A stretch of DNA of 63,203 bases from an uncultured Actinomycetes bacterium (GCA_903918645.1 CAIXFH010000100.1:1-63203); one strand, 5' to 3'; shown: positions 9,280 through 18,880, counted from the first letter of the stretch. Notes: generated from the letters alone by a model not told the origin. Program-made: numbers and translations.

Positions 9280-9303
9280 TCTTGAGACTCTGGTCTTGAG
9301 ACT
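9280..9303 (+). promoter_or_regulatory. Candidate HspR operator: direct repeat of TCTTGAGACT
   Basis: TCTTGAGACT occurs at 9280-9289 and 9294-9303, a 14-bp period, 55 bp before dnaK. Known HspR sites (HAIR) are inverted repeats of CTTGAGT and ACTCAAG with the same 14-bp centre spacing. Here both half-sites point the same way. An HspR gene lies in this operon, so autoregulation is plausible, but the direct orientation is unusual. Confidence 0.5.
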
Positions 9304-9357
9304 TTTTGGCCTCGCACTCTCGCGGGGCCACGGACACATCAGCGAAAGGCAAGTGCC

Positions 9358-11202
9358 ATGGCACGAGCAGTGGGAATTGACCTCGGCACCACCAACTCCG
9401 TGGTGTCAGTACTCGAGGGTGGCGAACCTACCGTCATCCCCAACGCCGAAGGCGCCCGTACGACGCCGTCGGTAGTCGCGTTCGCTAAGAACGGCGAAGT
9501 CCTCGTCGGCGAGGTGGCCAAGCGCCAGGCGGTCACCAACGTCGACCGCACGATTCGCTCGGTCAAGCGTCACATGGGTACCGGCTGGACGGTCGACATC
9601 GACGGTAAGGCGTACACGTCGCAGGAGATCAGCGCCCGCGTGCTGCAAAAACTTAAGCGCGACGCTGAGGCCTACCTCGGTGACACCGTCACCGACGCGG
9701 TGATCACCGTGCCCGCTTACTTCAATGACGCTCAACGGCAGGCGACCAAGGAGGCTGGCGAGATCGCCGGCCTCAACGTGCTGCGCATCATCAACGAGCC
9801 CACCGCCGCTGCCCTTGCGTATGGCTTGGATAAGGGCGACAAGGAGCAGACCATCCTGGTCTTCGACCTCGGCGGAGGCACCTTCGACGTGTCGCTGCTC
9901 GAGATCGGTGATGGCATCGTCGAGGTAAAGGCCACCAGCGGTGACAACAACCTCGGTGGTGACGACTGGGACGAGCGTTTGGTTCAGCACCTCGCGACGA
10001 ACTTCAAAAACGCGCATGGCGTCGACCTCACCAAGGACAAGATGGCGCTGCAGCGTCTGCGGGAAAGCGCCGAGAAGGCCAAGATCGAGCTTTCAAGTTC
10101 GATGCAGACCTCGATCAACCTGCCCTACATCACAGCATCTGCTGAAGGCCCACTGCACCTCGATGAGACCCTCACTCGCGCGCAGTTCGAGAAGATGACG
10201 AGCGATCTCCTCGACCGCTGTAAGGCTCCGTTCCTTGCTGTCATCAAGGACGCTGGAGTATCGCTCGCCGACATCGATCACGTGGTGCTCGTCGGTGGCT
10301 CAACCCGTATGCCGGCCGTGGCCGAGCTCGTTCGCGAGCTCGATGGCGGCCAGGAGCCCAACAAGAGCGTGAACCCCGACGAGGTCGTTGCGGTAGGGGC
10401 TTCGCTCCAGGCCGGTGTCCTTAAGGGTGAGGTGAAAGACGTTCTGCTGCTTGATGTCACGCCACTCTCACTCGGCATCGAGACCAAGGGCGGCATCATG
10501 ACTCGCCTGATCGAGCGCAACACCACGATCCCGACCAAGCGTTCTGAGATCTTCACCACGGCCGACGACAACCAACCATCAGTACTCATCCAGGTGTTTC
10601 AGGGTGAGCGCGAGATGGCGGCCTACAACAAGAAGCTCGGAACGTTCGAGCTCACTGGGTTGCCGCCCGCACCGCGTGGTGTGCCGCAGATCGAGGTGGC
10701 CTTCGACATCGACGCCAACGGCATCGTGCACGTGGCTGCCAAGGACCTTGGCACCGGCAAAGAGCAGTCGATGACCATCACTGGCGGCTCCGGTCTGCCC
10801 AAGGACGACATCGAGCGGATGATGAAGGACGCCGAGGCGCATGCCGAGGAAGACCGTCAACGTCGCGAAGAGGCGGAGATCCGCAACTCTGCTGAGTCGC
10901 TCTTGCACCAGACCGAGAAGTTCCTTGCCGAGAACGGCGACAAGGTTCCCGAGGACGCCAAGAGCAACGTCGAAGGTCCGCTCGCTGATCTCAAGCAGGC
11001 GCTGGAAGGCAGTGACTTCACCGCGATCAAGGATGCAGCTGAGAAGGTCGCCACGACGAGCCAAGCTCTAGGCGCGGCGATGTACGCACAGTCCGAAGCT
11101 GCCTCGGCCGAAGCTGGCGAATCAGCCGGCGCGTCGTCTGACGACGATGTTGTCGATGCCGAGATCGTCGACGAGGGTGACGACTCCAAGGCGGAGCAGT
11201 GA
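9358..11202 (+). CDS. dnaK: Chaperone DnaK (Hsp70)
   Basis: ATP-dependent cytosolic Hsp70 chaperone that works with DnaJ and GrpE. At 614 residues it has the family's usual length. The nucleotide-binding domain starts with [17 protein letters not shown] and includes [43 protein letters not shown] and [13 protein letters not shown] substrate-binding domain follows, and the acidic tail ends near [15 protein letters not shown]. The start ATG at 9358 follows GAAAGGCAAGTGCC. The stop overlaps the grpE start by 4 nt. Regulation by HspR is likely. Confidence 0.98.
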   Translation: MARAVGIDLGTTNSVVSVLEGGEPTVIPNAEGARTTPSVVAFAKNGEVLVGEVAKRQAVTNVDRTIRSVKRHMGTGWTVDIDGKAYTSQEISARVLQKLKRDAEAYLGDTVTDAVITVPAYFNDAQRQATKEAGEIAGLNVLRIINEPTAAALAYGLDKGDKEQTILVFDLGGGTFDVSLLEIGDGIVEVKATSGDNNLGGDDWDERLVQHLATNFKNAHGVDLTKDKMALQRLRESAEKAKIELSSSMQTSINLPYITASAEGPLHLDETLTRAQFEKMTSDLLDRCKAPFLAVIKDAGVSLADIDHVVLVGGSTRMPAVAELVRELDGGQEPNKSVNPDEVVAVGASLQAGVLKGEVKDVLLLDVTPLSLGIETKGGIMTRLIERNTTIPTKRSEIFTTADDNQPSVLIQVFQGEREMAAYNKKLGTFELTGLPPAPRGVPQIEVAFDIDANGIVHVAAKDLGTGKEQSMTITGGSGLPKDDIERMMKDAEAHAEEDRQRREEAEIRNSAESLLHQTEKFLAENGDKVPEDAKSNVEGPLADLKQALEGSDFTAIKDAAEKVATTSQALGAAMYAQSEAASAEAGESAGASSDDDVVDAEIVDEGDDSKAEQ

Positions 11203-11783
11203 CCGAGCCCAACGACTCAGGCTTCTCCTATCAGGACAAGCGTCGAGTCGATCCCGACACCTTCGAGGTTCGGGAGCAGTCCGCTGCTCCCGAACCCGAG
11301 GGGATCGAGGTCGATGAGTTCGCTGAGATCGTCGAAGGCCTTGTGGTTGAAGCTGATTTGACCTCCTTGGACGCCAAGGTCGTCGAGCTCACTTCTGATC
11401 TGCAGCGCGTGCATGCCGAATATGCGAACTACCGCAAGCGGGTTGATCGCGATCGGGACAGCACTCGTGACATGGCCGTCGGTGCCACTCTTGCTGAGTT
11501 GTTTCCAGTGCTCGATGACATCGGTCGTGCGCGCGATCACGGCGATCTCGAGGGTGCCTTCAAGGCGGTGGCCGAGACGTTGGAGGCCGTCGTCACTCGC
11601 CTAGGCGTTGAGCGCTTTGCCGTCGCGGGTGATCCGTTTGATCCGACGATTCACGAGGCCATCAGCCACACCCACTCCGCGGAGGTAACGGGGCCAACCT
11701 GTGTGTCGGTGTTTCAACAGGGGTACCGCTACCGCGGACGAGTTTTGCGGCCGGCGATCGTCGCTGTCGCCGATCCCGAGTGA
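11199..11783 (+). CDS. grpE: Nucleotide exchange factor GrpE
   Basis: Dimeric cochaperone that releases ADP from DnaK. The 194-residue product has a variable acidic N-terminus, a long helix ([24 protein letters not shown]) and a C-terminal beta domain with [11 protein letters not shown] and [16 protein letters not shown], both family signatures. It starts with GTG inside GTGA, overlapping the dnaK stop, which indicates translational coupling. dnaJ follows after 40 bp. Confidence 0.96.
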   Translation: MTEPNDSGFSYQDKRRVDPDTFEVREQSAAPEPEGIEVDEFAEIVEGLVVEADLTSLDAKVVELTSDLQRVHAEYANYRKRVDRDRDSTRDMAVGATLAELFPVLDDIGRARDHGDLEGAFKAVAETLEAVVTRLGVERFAVAGDPFDPTIHEAISHTHSAEVTGPTCVSVFQQGYRYRGRVLRPAIVAVADPE

Positions 11784-11823
11784 CATCAGAGCCCACTAGA
11801 TCCGATCGCAGAGGAGGGACGCT

Positions 11824-12981
11824 GTGAGCCAGAAGGATTGGATCGAGAAAGATTTCTACGCGATGCTCGGCGTCCCGAAGACTGCTACCTCAGCTGAGAT
11901 CAAGAAGGCGTTTCGCACCCTTGCTAAGAAGCATCACCCAGACTCCAACGAGAACGATCCCAAGGCCGAGGCCCGCTTCAAGGAAGTGTCCGAGGCATAT
12001 GAGGTGCTCTCGGGCGAGACCACGCGCAAGGAGTACGACGAGGCGCGGGAGATGTTCCGAAGTGGTGGCTTCCGCTCGCCGGGTGGCTACGGCGGCGGTG
12101 CGGGATCTGGGTTCGACTTATCTGATCTGCTAAATCGTGGGAATGGCGGCGGCGGGTTCGGCGACGTCTTCGGTGGAATGTTCAACCGTGGACAGAGCGC
12201 CGGACGACGTCCACGTCGCGGTGCCGATATCGAAAGTTCTGTGACGCTTGGGTTCGACGAGGCGCTCGTGGGAGTCACGCTGCCTCTGCGTCTCACCAGT
12301 GATGCGGCCTGCGGCAGTTGCCGTGGCACCGGTGCACGGGCAGGCACTACGCCGCGTGTGTGCCCCACTTGCGAAGGCGTGGGGCAGGTCAATCGCAACG
12401 CAGGTGGCTTTGCTTTCCCGGAGCCTTGCCGCGCATGTCGAGGCCGGGGTCTTGTTGTCGACGATCCATGCCCCACGTGTAGTGGTAGCGGACGTGCGGC
12501 ATCGACCCGGGTTGTCCAGGCGCGGATACCTGCTGGTGTGAAGAACGGGGCTCGAATTCGGTTGCGGGGCAAGGGAACTGCCGGTGAGCAAGGCGGCGAG
12601 TCGGGCGACTTGCTCATCGTCGTCAATGTCACACCACATCCGATCTTCGGCCGCGAGGGCGACAACCTCACCATCACGGTGCCGGTCACGTTCACCGAGG
12701 CCGCGCTGGGCGCCGACGTCGTTGTGCCGATACCTGGCGGTGGCTCGGTGAAGGTACGGATCGCCGAGGGCACGTCCAACGGCCGAGTACTGCGTGTGCG
12801 CGGCAAGGGTGCGCCACATAAGGACGGCACCAAAGGCGATCTGCTCGTCACAGTTGAGGTGACCGTTCCCCAGAACCTGTCCAGTGAGGCACGTGAGGCT
12901 CTGGCTGCCTATGCAGCAACAACGTCCGACCTTGATCCACGTGCCGATCTCATGAGTCGAGCCACTCGGACTCCGTCATGA
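11824..12981 (+). CDS. dnaJ: Chaperone DnaJ (Hsp40)
   Basis: A 385-residue type I Hsp40 that delivers substrates to DnaK. Residues 10-75 form the J domain with the HPD motif (KKHHPDSNEND). A Gly/Phe-rich region follows at about 80-125, then four zinc-binding repeats (CGSCRGTG, CPTCEGVG, CRACRGRG, CPTCSGSG), then the C-terminal substrate-binding domain. The start GTG at 11824 is preceded by GAGGAGGG. The stop overlaps the ATG of a repeat ORF at 12978, an unusual junction. Confidence 0.97.
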   Translation: MSQKDWIEKDFYAMLGVPKTATSAEIKKAFRTLAKKHHPDSNENDPKAEARFKEVSEAYEVLSGETTRKEYDEAREMFRSGGFRSPGGYGGGAGSGFDLSDLLNRGNGGGGFGDVFGGMFNRGQSAGRRPRRGADIESSVTLGFDEALVGVTLPLRLTSDAACGSCRGTGARAGTTPRVCPTCEGVGQVNRNAGGFAFPEPCRACRGRGLVVDDPCPTCSGSGRAASTRVVQARIPAGVKNGARIRLRGKGTAGEQGGESGDLLIVVNVTPHPIFGREGDNLTITVPVTFTEAALGADVVVPIPGGGSVKVRIAEGTSNGRVLRVRGKGAPHKDGTKGDLLVTVEVTVPQNLSSEAREALAAYAATTSDLDPRADLMSRATRTPS

Positions 12982-13103
12982 ACGCCGCAGTCCTGAACGC
13001 CGCAGTCCTGAACGCCACTGCCCTGAACGCCACTGCCCTGAACGCCACTGCCCTGAACGCCACCGCCCTGAACGCCACTGCCCTGAACGCTGACCGATCA
13101 TGA
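12978..13103 (+). CDS. 41-codon pentapeptide-repeat ORF bridging dnaJ and hspR
   Basis: A 15-bp tandem repeat (consensus CTGAACGCCACTGCC) fills the dnaJ-hspR gap. It is open in one frame from ATG 12978, encoding MNAAV, LNAAV, then five LNATA units and a final LNADRS before TGA. Both ends are ATGA overlaps: its ATG overlaps the dnaJ stop (12979-12981) and its TGA overlaps the hspR ATG (13100). This geometry suits ribosome re-initiation through the repeat. No homologue is known to me, and a stable protein is doubtful. It may act as a translational bridge, or be a minisatellite that stays in frame by its 15-bp period. Confidence 0.5.
   Translation: MNAAVLNAAVLNATALNATALNATALNATALNATALNADRS
12982..13093. 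repeat. 15-bp minisatellite, about 7.5 copies
   Basis: Tandem copies of a 15-bp unit with few substitutions (GCAGTC versus ACTGCC; one ACC for ACT) lie between dnaJ and hspR. The first copies differ most from the later ones, suggesting expansion by slippage from the 3' side. Because 15 is a multiple of 3, copy-number change would not break the frame that links dnaJ to hspR. Confidence 0.9.
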
Positions 13104-13531
13104 ACGACGACCGGCTGCGCCCCGACGACGCTGCGCCGGTGTTCGCGATTTCGGTCGCGGCGCAACTGTCGGGCTTGCATCCACAGACGCTGAGGCAGTA
13201 CGACCGGTTGGGCTTGGTCTCGCCGAGCCGCACCGGTGGTCGAAGTCGCCTGTATTCACTGCGCGATATCAATCGACTGCGTGAGGTATCGCAACTGACT
13301 TCCGTGGGAGTCAATCTCGCCGGGATCTCGCGAATTCTTCGGCTGGAATCCGAACTTGACCAACTCCGCGCCGAAGTCGGCTGGCTGCGCGCAGAACTCC
13401 AACGCATGCGCCCACGCCTCGAATCCAGCCAAGGCGGGGGCCAAGGCGGGGGCCAAGGCCAAGGCGGGGGCCAAGGCCCCGGAACCTCAATCGTGGTCTG
13501 GCGACCTCGCCCCGCCGACCGCTCGCGTTAG
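13100..13531 (+). CDS. hspR: Heat-shock repressor HspR, MerR family
   Basis: A 143-residue MerR-type regulator that represses the dnaK operon, and in streptomycetes and mycobacteria also clpB, by binding HAIR sites with DnaK as co-repressor. The N-terminal winged helix is clear (ISVAAQLSGLHPQTLRQYDRLGLVSPSRTGG, then RLYSLRDINRLREV). A coiled coil follows at about 75-108. The tail is rich in Gly and Gln from a GGGQ-type repeat before a basic end. The start ATG at 13100 overlaps the stop of the repeat ORF. A REP-like palindrome begins 6 bp after the stop. Confidence 0.93.
   Translation: MNDDRLRPDDAAPVFAISVAAQLSGLHPQTLRQYDRLGLVSPSRTGGRSRLYSLRDINRLREVSQLTSVGVNLAGISRILRLESELDQLRAEVGWLRAELQRMRPRLESSQGGGQGGGQGQGGGQGPGTSIVVWRPRPADRSR
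13429..13480 (+). repeat. Short in-frame repeat in the hspR 3' end
   Basis: Imperfect 12-bp units of the type CAAGGCGGGGGC, with a 6-bp variant, encode the run SQGGGQGGGQGQGGGQG near the HspR C-terminus. The units are multiples of 3, so expansion keeps the frame. It is a low-complexity tail added to a conserved core. Confidence 0.75.
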
Positions 13532-13537
13532 TTACTC

Positions 13538-13582
13538 ATGAAGGTGCCCCAGGCTGCGCTAGAGGCAGCGGAAGGTACCCAC
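13538..13582. repeat. REP-like palindrome, copy A (hspR-clpB)
   Basis: An imperfect palindrome starting ATGAAGGTGCCCC with an inner stem GCTGC/GCAGC around GCTAGAG and an outer GGTGCC/GGTACC pairing. It shares its sequence with copies at 26852, 33942 and 40109. It lies 6 bp after hspR and 63 bp before clpB. It may act as an mRNA 3' hairpin or attenuator. Confidence 0.7.
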
Positions 13583-13645
13583 TAAATCGGCAGAACGCTG
13601 ATTGCGCACATGCAAATATCGACCTAGACCAAGCAGGTGAGACAG

Positions 13646-16237
13646 ATGGATATGCAACTCACGACGAAGAGTCAGGAAGCACTGAGCGGTGCGGTTCGTC
13701 GCGCCGCGAGTTCGGGACAGGCTCAAGTGGAGCCATTGCACGTGCTCGGCACCTTGCTCGCCCAGGGAGCCAGCGGTGAGGGAATCGCCGCCGCCGTCCT
13801 GGACCGAGTCGGGGTCGATCGAGTCGCTCTGACTAGTGCGATACAAAAGTCGCTCGACGCCATGCCCAAGGCGATGGGACAGACCGTGCAGTCGCCTCAA
13901 CTCTCACCCGCGACCTACCGCGCCTTGACGGCAGCGCAGGAGTTGAGCCAAGAACGCGGCGATGAATACGTCTCGACGGAGCACCTCCTCGTTGGCTTGG
14001 CGCAGCAGGGCGGTCCCGGTGTGGCAGAGGTTCTCGTTGCCGCAGGAGCAACCCCCACTGCGTTGCTCGACGCCATCGCCGCAGTACGTCAACGGCCAGT
14101 GACGACCGCGGATCCCGAGGGTAGCTTCCAGGCCTTGGAGAAGTACGGAGTTGATCTCACTGCACTTGCTCGTGAGGGCAAGATCGATCCGGTCATTGGA
14201 CGAGATGCCGAGATCCGCCGTGTGATCCAGGTGCTCTCGCGTCGTACCAAGAACAATCCAGTGCTGATAGGTGAGCCGGGAGTTGGCAAGACGGCCGTCG
14301 TTGAGGGCCTCGCCCAACGGGTAGTCGCGGGTGACGTTCCCGACTCGCTTCGCGGCAAACGCCTGATTTCCCTTGACCTCGCGGCAATGCTCGCCGGTGC
14401 GCAGTATCGCGGCCAATTCGAGGAGCGGTTGAAGTCAGTGCTGGATGAGATCAAGTCCAGCGATGGCCAAGTCATCACCTTCATCGACGAGTTGCACACA
14501 GTGGTTGGTGCTGGCGCGAGTGGCGATTCTGCGATGGACGCTGGCAACATGCTCAAGCCGATGCTCGCGCGCGGCGAATTGCGCATGGTCGGCGCCACCA
14601 CTCTGGACGAGTATCGCGAACGTATCGAGAAGGACCCTGCACTGGAACGACGTTTCCAACAGGTACTTGTCGGCGAGCCAAGCGTGGAGGACACGATTGG
14701 GATTCTTCGTGGTATCAAAGAGAAATACGAGGCTCACCACAAGGTGGCGATCGCCGACGCTGCACTCGTTGCGGCAGCGACTCTGTCGGATCGGTACATC
14801 ACGAGCCGCTTCCTTCCTGACAAGGCGATTGACCTTGTTGACGAGGCCGCATCGCGGTTGCGCATGGAGATCGACTCGTCGCCGGTCGAGATTGATGCCC
14901 TGCAACGTCAGGTGGATCGCTATCGAATGGAAGAACTCGCGTTGGTGCGAGAGACCGACGCGGCATCGCAGGATCGCCTCGCCAAGTTGCGGGCCGAGCT
15001 CGCCGATAGGAATGAAGAACTTGCCGGACTCCGTGCGCGCTGGGATGCGGAGAAGACGGGGCTCGACCTGGTCGGCGATCTCAAGATCAGGATCGACGAA
15101 CTACGGATGCTTGCCGAGCGGGCGCAACGCGACGGTGACTTCGAACAGGCATCTCGGTTGCTCTACGCCGAGATCCCGCTGCTTGAGGAGCAACTGCGCA
15201 CGGCGGTGCAAGCAACCGGTGAACGCGAAGGCATGGTGCGTGAGGAGGTTGGCCCTGACGACGTTGCCGAGGTTGTCGCAGCGTGGACGGGAATTCCGGC
15301 TGGCCGCCTGCTCGAGGGCGAGACGGCGAAACTCCTTCGTATGGAGGAGGAATTGGGCCGTCGAGTGGTCGGTCAGAAGGAGGCCGTGCAGGCCGTCTCG
15401 GACGCCGTTCGACGCGCCCGCGCTGGTGTTGCTGATCCTGACCGGCCCACGGGATCGTTTCTATTCCTTGGCCCCACTGGGGTGGGCAAGACCGAACTTG
15501 CAAAGGCCCTTGCCGAGTTCCTCTTCGACGATGAGCGCTCTATCACTCGAATCGATATGAGCGAATACGGCGAGAAGCACTCTGTTGCGCGTCTAGTCGG
15601 TGCGCCTCCGGGGTATGTCGGCTACGAGGAGGGCGGCCAACTCACCGAGGCGGTGCGTCGACGTCCGTACTCGATCGTGCTGCTGGACGAGGTGGAGAAG
15701 GCGCACCCAGAAGTTTTCGATGTGCTCTTGCAGGTGCTCGACGACGGCCGACTCACTGATGGTCAGGGTCGTACGGTCGACTTCCGCAACGCGATCTTGG
15801 TGCTGACGTCCAACCTCGGCTCACAGTTCCTGGCTGACACGTCGCTGACTTTGGATCAGAAATACGACGCCGTCATGTCGATAGTGCGAGGCAACTTCAA
15901 GCCGGAGTTCCTCAACCGACTCGACGACACCGTGATGTTCAACCCGCTGGACATTGAGGACCTGTCGAGCATCGTTCACTTGCAGGTCGATCGTCTTCAG
16001 GCAAGGCTTGCCGATCGACGAATCACGATGGACGTCACTGCTGCCGCCCGGGAATGGTTGGCTATCAACGGTTTTGACCCGGTCTACGGTGCGAGGCCGT
16101 TGCGTCGACTCGTGCAGTCGGCCATCGGCGACCAATTGGCAAAGGCGATCCTGTCGGGCCAGATCATTGATGGTGGCACTGTGGTGGTTGATGTCTCGAA
16201 CGACGCGGACAGATTGACCGTCGCGCCAAAGGACTAG
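13646..16237 (+). CDS. clpB: Disaggregase ClpB
   Basis: A hexameric Hsp100 ATPase that rescues aggregated proteins with DnaK. The 863-residue product has the N-domain at 1-150, then first AAA+ domain (Walker A GEPGVGKT, Walker B ITFIDELH). A coiled-coil middle domain runs at about 400-520, followed by the second AAA+ domain ([20 protein letters not shown]) and the C-terminal region. I chose ATG 13646 because AGGTGAG lies at good spacing and [13 protein letters not shown] is the typical N-terminus; an in-frame GTG at 13637 lies inside that ribosome-binding site. It follows hspR in the same orientation. Confidence 0.97.
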   Translation: MDMQLTTKSQEALSGAVRRAASSGQAQVEPLHVLGTLLAQGASGEGIAAAVLDRVGVDRVALTSAIQKSLDAMPKAMGQTVQSPQLSPATYRALTAAQELSQERGDEYVSTEHLLVGLAQQGGPGVAEVLVAAGATPTALLDAIAAVRQRPVTTADPEGSFQALEKYGVDLTALAREGKIDPVIGRDAEIRRVIQVLSRRTKNNPVLIGEPGVGKTAVVEGLAQRVVAGDVPDSLRGKRLISLDLAAMLAGAQYRGQFEERLKSVLDEIKSSDGQVITFIDELHTVVGAGASGDSAMDAGNMLKPMLARGELRMVGATTLDEYRERIEKDPALERRFQQVLVGEPSVEDTIGILRGIKEKYEAHHKVAIADAALVAAATLSDRYITSRFLPDKAIDLVDEAASRLRMEIDSSPVEIDALQRQVDRYRMEELALVRETDAASQDRLAKLRAELADRNEELAGLRARWDAEKTGLDLVGDLKIRIDELRMLAERAQRDGDFEQASRLLYAEIPLLEEQLRTAVQATGEREGMVREEVGPDDVAEVVAAWTGIPAGRLLEGETAKLLRMEEELGRRVVGQKEAVQAVSDAVRRARAGVADPDRPTGSFLFLGPTGVGKTELAKALAEFLFDDERSITRIDMSEYGEKHSVARLVGAPPGYVGYEEGGQLTEAVRRRPYSIVLLDEVEKAHPEVFDVLLQVLDDGRLTDGQGRTVDFRNAILVLTSNLGSQFLADTSLTLDQKYDAVMSIVRGNFKPEFLNRLDDTVMFNPLDIEDLSSIVHLQVDRLQARLADRRITMDVTAAAREWLAINGFDPVYGARPLRRLVQSAIGDQLAKAILSGQIIDGGTVVVDVSNDADRLTVAPKD

Positions 16238-16249
16238 GACGCAAACAAC

Positions 16250-17422
16250 TCAACCGAAAGCGCGCGCTAGTCTCTCGAGCGCCTCATTCAATACCTCTGG
16301 ACGTTTGCAGAAGGCCCAGCGGACGTAGGGCTTTCCCGCGTCGTCGTTGTCGTGGAAGACCTGATGTGGAATTGCCACCACCCCCGCCCGGATGGGCAGG
16401 TCTCGACAGAACTGCCAGCCGTCGTCATAGCCCAACGACCGGACGTCGGAGGTTGCGAAGTAAGTGCCCTCCGGCACGATCACGGGGATGCCAAGATCTC
16501 GCAATCCGTTGCAGAACAGGTCACGACGCAATTGCATACCGGAACTGAATTCTGCCCAGTAGTCGTCGGGCAGCGCGAGACCTTCGCTGACAGCCCACTG
16601 AAACGGTCCACCCGAAACGAAGCTGAGGTGTTGGCGCGGAACGCGCACTGCAGCAATGAGATCGGTGGGTCCAGATGCCCAACCAACCTTCCACCCTGTC
16701 ATTGAAAGGGACTTACCTGCGCTGCCGATAGTGATCGTTCGTTCAGCCATCCCGGGCAGCGTGCTGAATGGGGTGTGCTGTTTGCTGTCGAAGACCAAGT
16801 GTTCGTACGCCTCGTCGCTGAGCACCCAGAGATCGTGTTCGAGAACGACTTCCGCGATGGCAAGGAGTTCTCCCCGGGTGAAGACGCTTCCAGTGGGATT
16901 GTGCGGCGTGTTGAGTAAGAGCAGCCGAGTCCTAGGGGTAATCGCGGCCCGCAATGCACCAGCGTCAGGTCTGAAACTGCCTGGTGTTAAAGGCACTTCG
17001 ACTCGGTTCGCGCCGGTGAGAGAGATCGCAGCGGCGTAAAGGTCGAACCAGGGCGAAAACATCACGACCTCGTCGCCATCCTCGACAAGTGCAAGAAGAG
17101 TGGCCGCGATTGCCTCTGACGCTCCAGTGGTGACGACCACGTCGGTGACGGGAGCAATGTCGAGGTCGTAGAAGCGCTTTTGGTGTGCAGCAATTGCAGC
17201 TCGCAGCTCAGGCACTCCGTGGGCTGCCGGGTACTGATTCCCACGGCCTTCTCGGATCGCACGGATAGCTGCCTCTTTGACGATGTCTGGACCATCGGTG
17301 TCGGGGAAACCTTGCCCAAGGTTGACCGATCCGGTAGCAAGCGCCAGGGCGCTCATCTCGCCAAAGACAGTGGCTGTATGGCCGCGCATGCGCGAAACGA
17401 GTGGCGGCTGACGACGGGTCAC
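16250..17422 (-). CDS. Class I/II PLP-dependent aminotransferase (DapC/kynurenine-aminotransferase-like)
   Basis: A 390-residue fold-type I aminotransferase. GQGFPDTDGP and NQYPAAHGVPELR near the N-terminus, TPHNPTG for cofactor and substrate binding, DEAYEHLVFD, and the Schiff-base lysine in SAGKSLSMTGWKVGW are visible. Close relatives include mycobacterial Rv0858c (N-succinyldiaminopimelate aminotransferase) and methionine/kynurenine aminotransferases. The sequence alone does not decide the substrate. It starts with GTG and has TAGGCT 6 nt upstream, so it is probably leaderless. It is convergent with clpB. Confidence 0.9.
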   Translation of the reverse strand: MTRRQPPLVSRMRGHTATVFGEMSALALATGSVNLGQGFPDTDGPDIVKEAAIRAIREGRGNQYPAAHGVPELRAAIAAHQKRFYDLDIAPVTDVVVTTGASEAIAATLLALVEDGDEVVMFSPWFDLYAAAISLTGANRVEVPLTPGSFRPDAGALRAAITPRTRLLLLNTPHNPTGSVFTRGELLAIAEVVLEHDLWVLSDEAYEHLVFDSKQHTPFSTLPGMAERTITIGSAGKSLSMTGWKVGWASGPTDLIAAVRVPRQHLSFVSGGPFQWAVSEGLALPDDYWAEFSSGMQLRRDLFCNGLRDLGIPVIVPEGTYFATSDVRSLGYDDGWQFCRDLPIRAGVVAIPHQVFHDNDDAGKPYVRWAFCKRPEVLNEALERLARAFG

Positions 17423-17428
17423 TACCCG

Positions 17429-17434
17429 AGCCTA
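17429..17434 (-). promoter_or_regulatory. Leaderless-type -10 box of the aminotransferase
   Basis: TAGGCT on the minus strand is separated by 6 nt (CGGGTA) from the GTG at 17422, the spacing expected when transcription starts at the start codon. No clear -35 box is seen. Confidence 0.55.
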
Positions 17435-17507
17435 CGGCCCAGGGTGGTGTGGATGGCGCTAGCGGGCTCAGGCAGATTTCGCGCTGTTATGCGCAACACT
17501 GTCGGGT

Positions 17508-18257
17508 ATGACAACAGCTCTGATCACAGGTGCTACTGCGGGTATCGGCGCTGAGTTCGCGGCCCAACTCGCGGCCCGTGGCGATGACCTCATAATCGTG
17601 GCGCGAGATTCGGATCGTCTCGCGGCAACTGCGGAGGACCTGATCAAGCGGCATCGCATCGCATGTGAGGTGATCAGGGCGGATCTCACTGATCGCGCGC
17701 AGCTCGCTCTAGTCGAGCAACGGCTCTCGGACTCTTCTCGGCCCATTGACTTGCTGGTGAACAACGCCGGCTTCGGAGTCAACCAGTCCTTCCTTGGGGG
17801 AGACCTAGATTCCGAACAACAGATGCTTGACGTGTTGGTCACGGCGGTACTGAGGCTGAGTCACGCGGCTCTGCCTGGAATGGTTGCGCGCGGATCCGGC
17901 GGGATCATCAACGTCTCGAGTGTCGCGAGTTTCATCGACGGCGGTACCTATAGTGCTGCAAAGGCTTGGGCCACAGTCTTTTCCGAGTCGATCCACCAGG
18001 AACTCGCCGGCACCGGCGTGACGGTGAGCGCGCTCTGTCCTGGCTTCACCCACACCGAGTTCCACCAACGTGCCGAGATGAACGTCGACAGTTTGCCTGA
18101 GTGGATGTGGCTTGATGCCCGTGAAGTGGTAGCAGCTAGCCTCGCGGATTTCGCCCGAGGCCGCTCACTGTCGATCCCGGGAGCGCAGTACAAGATGCTG
18201 TCGACTTTGGCGCGCTATCTGCCCCGACCGCTGGTCCGCAAGGTCGCTAACCGCTAA
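17508..18257 (+). CDS. Short-chain dehydrogenase/reductase
   Basis: A 249-residue NAD(P)-dependent oxidoreductase of the classical SDR type. It has the nucleotide-binding motif TGATAGIG near the N-terminus, NNAG at about residue 85, the catalytic Ser in INVSSVASF, and YSAAK as the catalytic Tyr/Lys pair. The substrate is unknown. It is divergent from the aminotransferase by 85 bp and stands alone. Confidence 0.9.
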   Translation: MTTALITGATAGIGAEFAAQLAARGDDLIIVARDSDRLAATAEDLIKRHRIACEVIRADLTDRAQLALVEQRLSDSSRPIDLLVNNAGFGVNQSFLGGDLDSEQQMLDVLVTAVLRLSHAALPGMVARGSGGIINVSSVASFIDGGTYSAAKAWATVFSESIHQELAGTGVTVSALCPGFTHTEFHQRAEMNVDSLPEWMWLDAREVVAASLADFARGRSLSIPGAQYKMLSTLARYLPRPLVRKVANR

Positions 18258-18325
18258 CCGCAAACAAGTACTAGCGCTGTGCGTTCACCAGTCAGTCGGC
18301 CAGAGGCTGCGCCGGAAATCAGCCG

Positions 18326-18838
18326 CTAGAGCAGGTTGGCCAAAGCCGCTGATACCACTGGGGCACTGAGGTCTGGGACATCGATCATCGTCCAACCACG
18401 AAGACGTGCCTGCATGCATGCGTCGGGGTCGGCGGTTGGCGAGGCGACGTAGAACACTGGCGCATCTGGCCAGTCATTGATTCGAGATTGCGCTGACGGT
18501 ATGTCGGCTTCGACAAGGACGTAGCCACCGACGGCACGTCGAGATGCGCGTTGGCTGAAGCCAAGCGCTGTGACGAGTGGCCCATTGGTTCCGCTCAGTA
18601 CGAGCATCACCGGGCTGACAGCGTTTGCCTTCGAAAGTGCGACCGCAAGATAGGCCACCCAGTGGGCGTGTTGGGTACGGAGGTCGTCGTTCGGCTCGGC
18701 AGCAGGAATGGTCGGCGAGATCACGCTGACGTTGCGACCGTCCATGCGATCGAGGATGGCGTCGGTGAGTTCAGGCGTGTCGATTGTCGCTGTGCCGCCG
18801 GGTAACGGGGGACATAGGACGAGGGTGGCGATGCTCAC
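18326..18838 (-). CDS. Conserved-looking hypothetical protein
   Basis: I do not recognise a family. The roughly 170-residue product alternates hydrophobic strands (VSIATLVLCPPLPGG, VMLVLSGTNGPLVTALG, APVFYVASP) with helices, suggesting an alpha/beta fold, perhaps degenerate hydrolase-like, with no clear catalytic triad. The frame extends to 18853, but GTG 18838 is the better start because it leaves room for the divergent pyrE. Its end is convergent with the SDR gene. Confidence 0.65.
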   Translation of the reverse strand: MSIATLVLCPPLPGGTATIDTPELTDAILDRMDGRNVSVISPTIPAAEPNDDLRTQHAHWVAYLAVALSKANAVSPVMLVLSGTNGPLVTALGFSQRASRRAVGGYVLVEADIPSAQSRINDWPDAPVFYVASPTADPDACMQARLRGWTMIDVPDLSAPVVSAALANLL

Positions 18839-18866
18839 CCGCCCACAATGCACTATCTGGCGGGGC

Positions 18867-18872
18867 TACGCT
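18867..18872 (+). promoter_or_regulatory. -10-like box of pyrE
   Basis: TACGCT ends 8 nt before the GTG at 18881, consistent with a leaderless or near-leaderless transcript. No -35 box is evident. Confidence 0.4.
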
Positions 18873-18880
18873 GTCGTTCC

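Larger units (their letters stand above)
9005..9357. other. Divergent control region between the EtfD-like gene and dnaK
   Basis: A 353-bp gene-free stretch. It holds a CRP/GlxR-type palindrome (9143-9158) and a 10-bp direct repeat containing CTTGAG half-sites (9280-9303). A TTGACA hexamer lies at 9249-9254, but there is no convincing -10 box at normal distance. AT content is higher at about 9160-9260 than in the flanks. I see no RNA gene. Confidence 0.6.

Noticed and set aside
12982-13093. CRISPR array
   Set aside because: The 15-bp units are directly adjacent with no spacers, and no cas genes are present.
12976-13407. Minus-strand frames with AFRAV or GQWRS repeats opposite dnaJ-hspR
   Set aside because: They are the complement of the 15-bp array and of hspR; the plus-strand frame has ATGA couplings at both ends and the real regulator.
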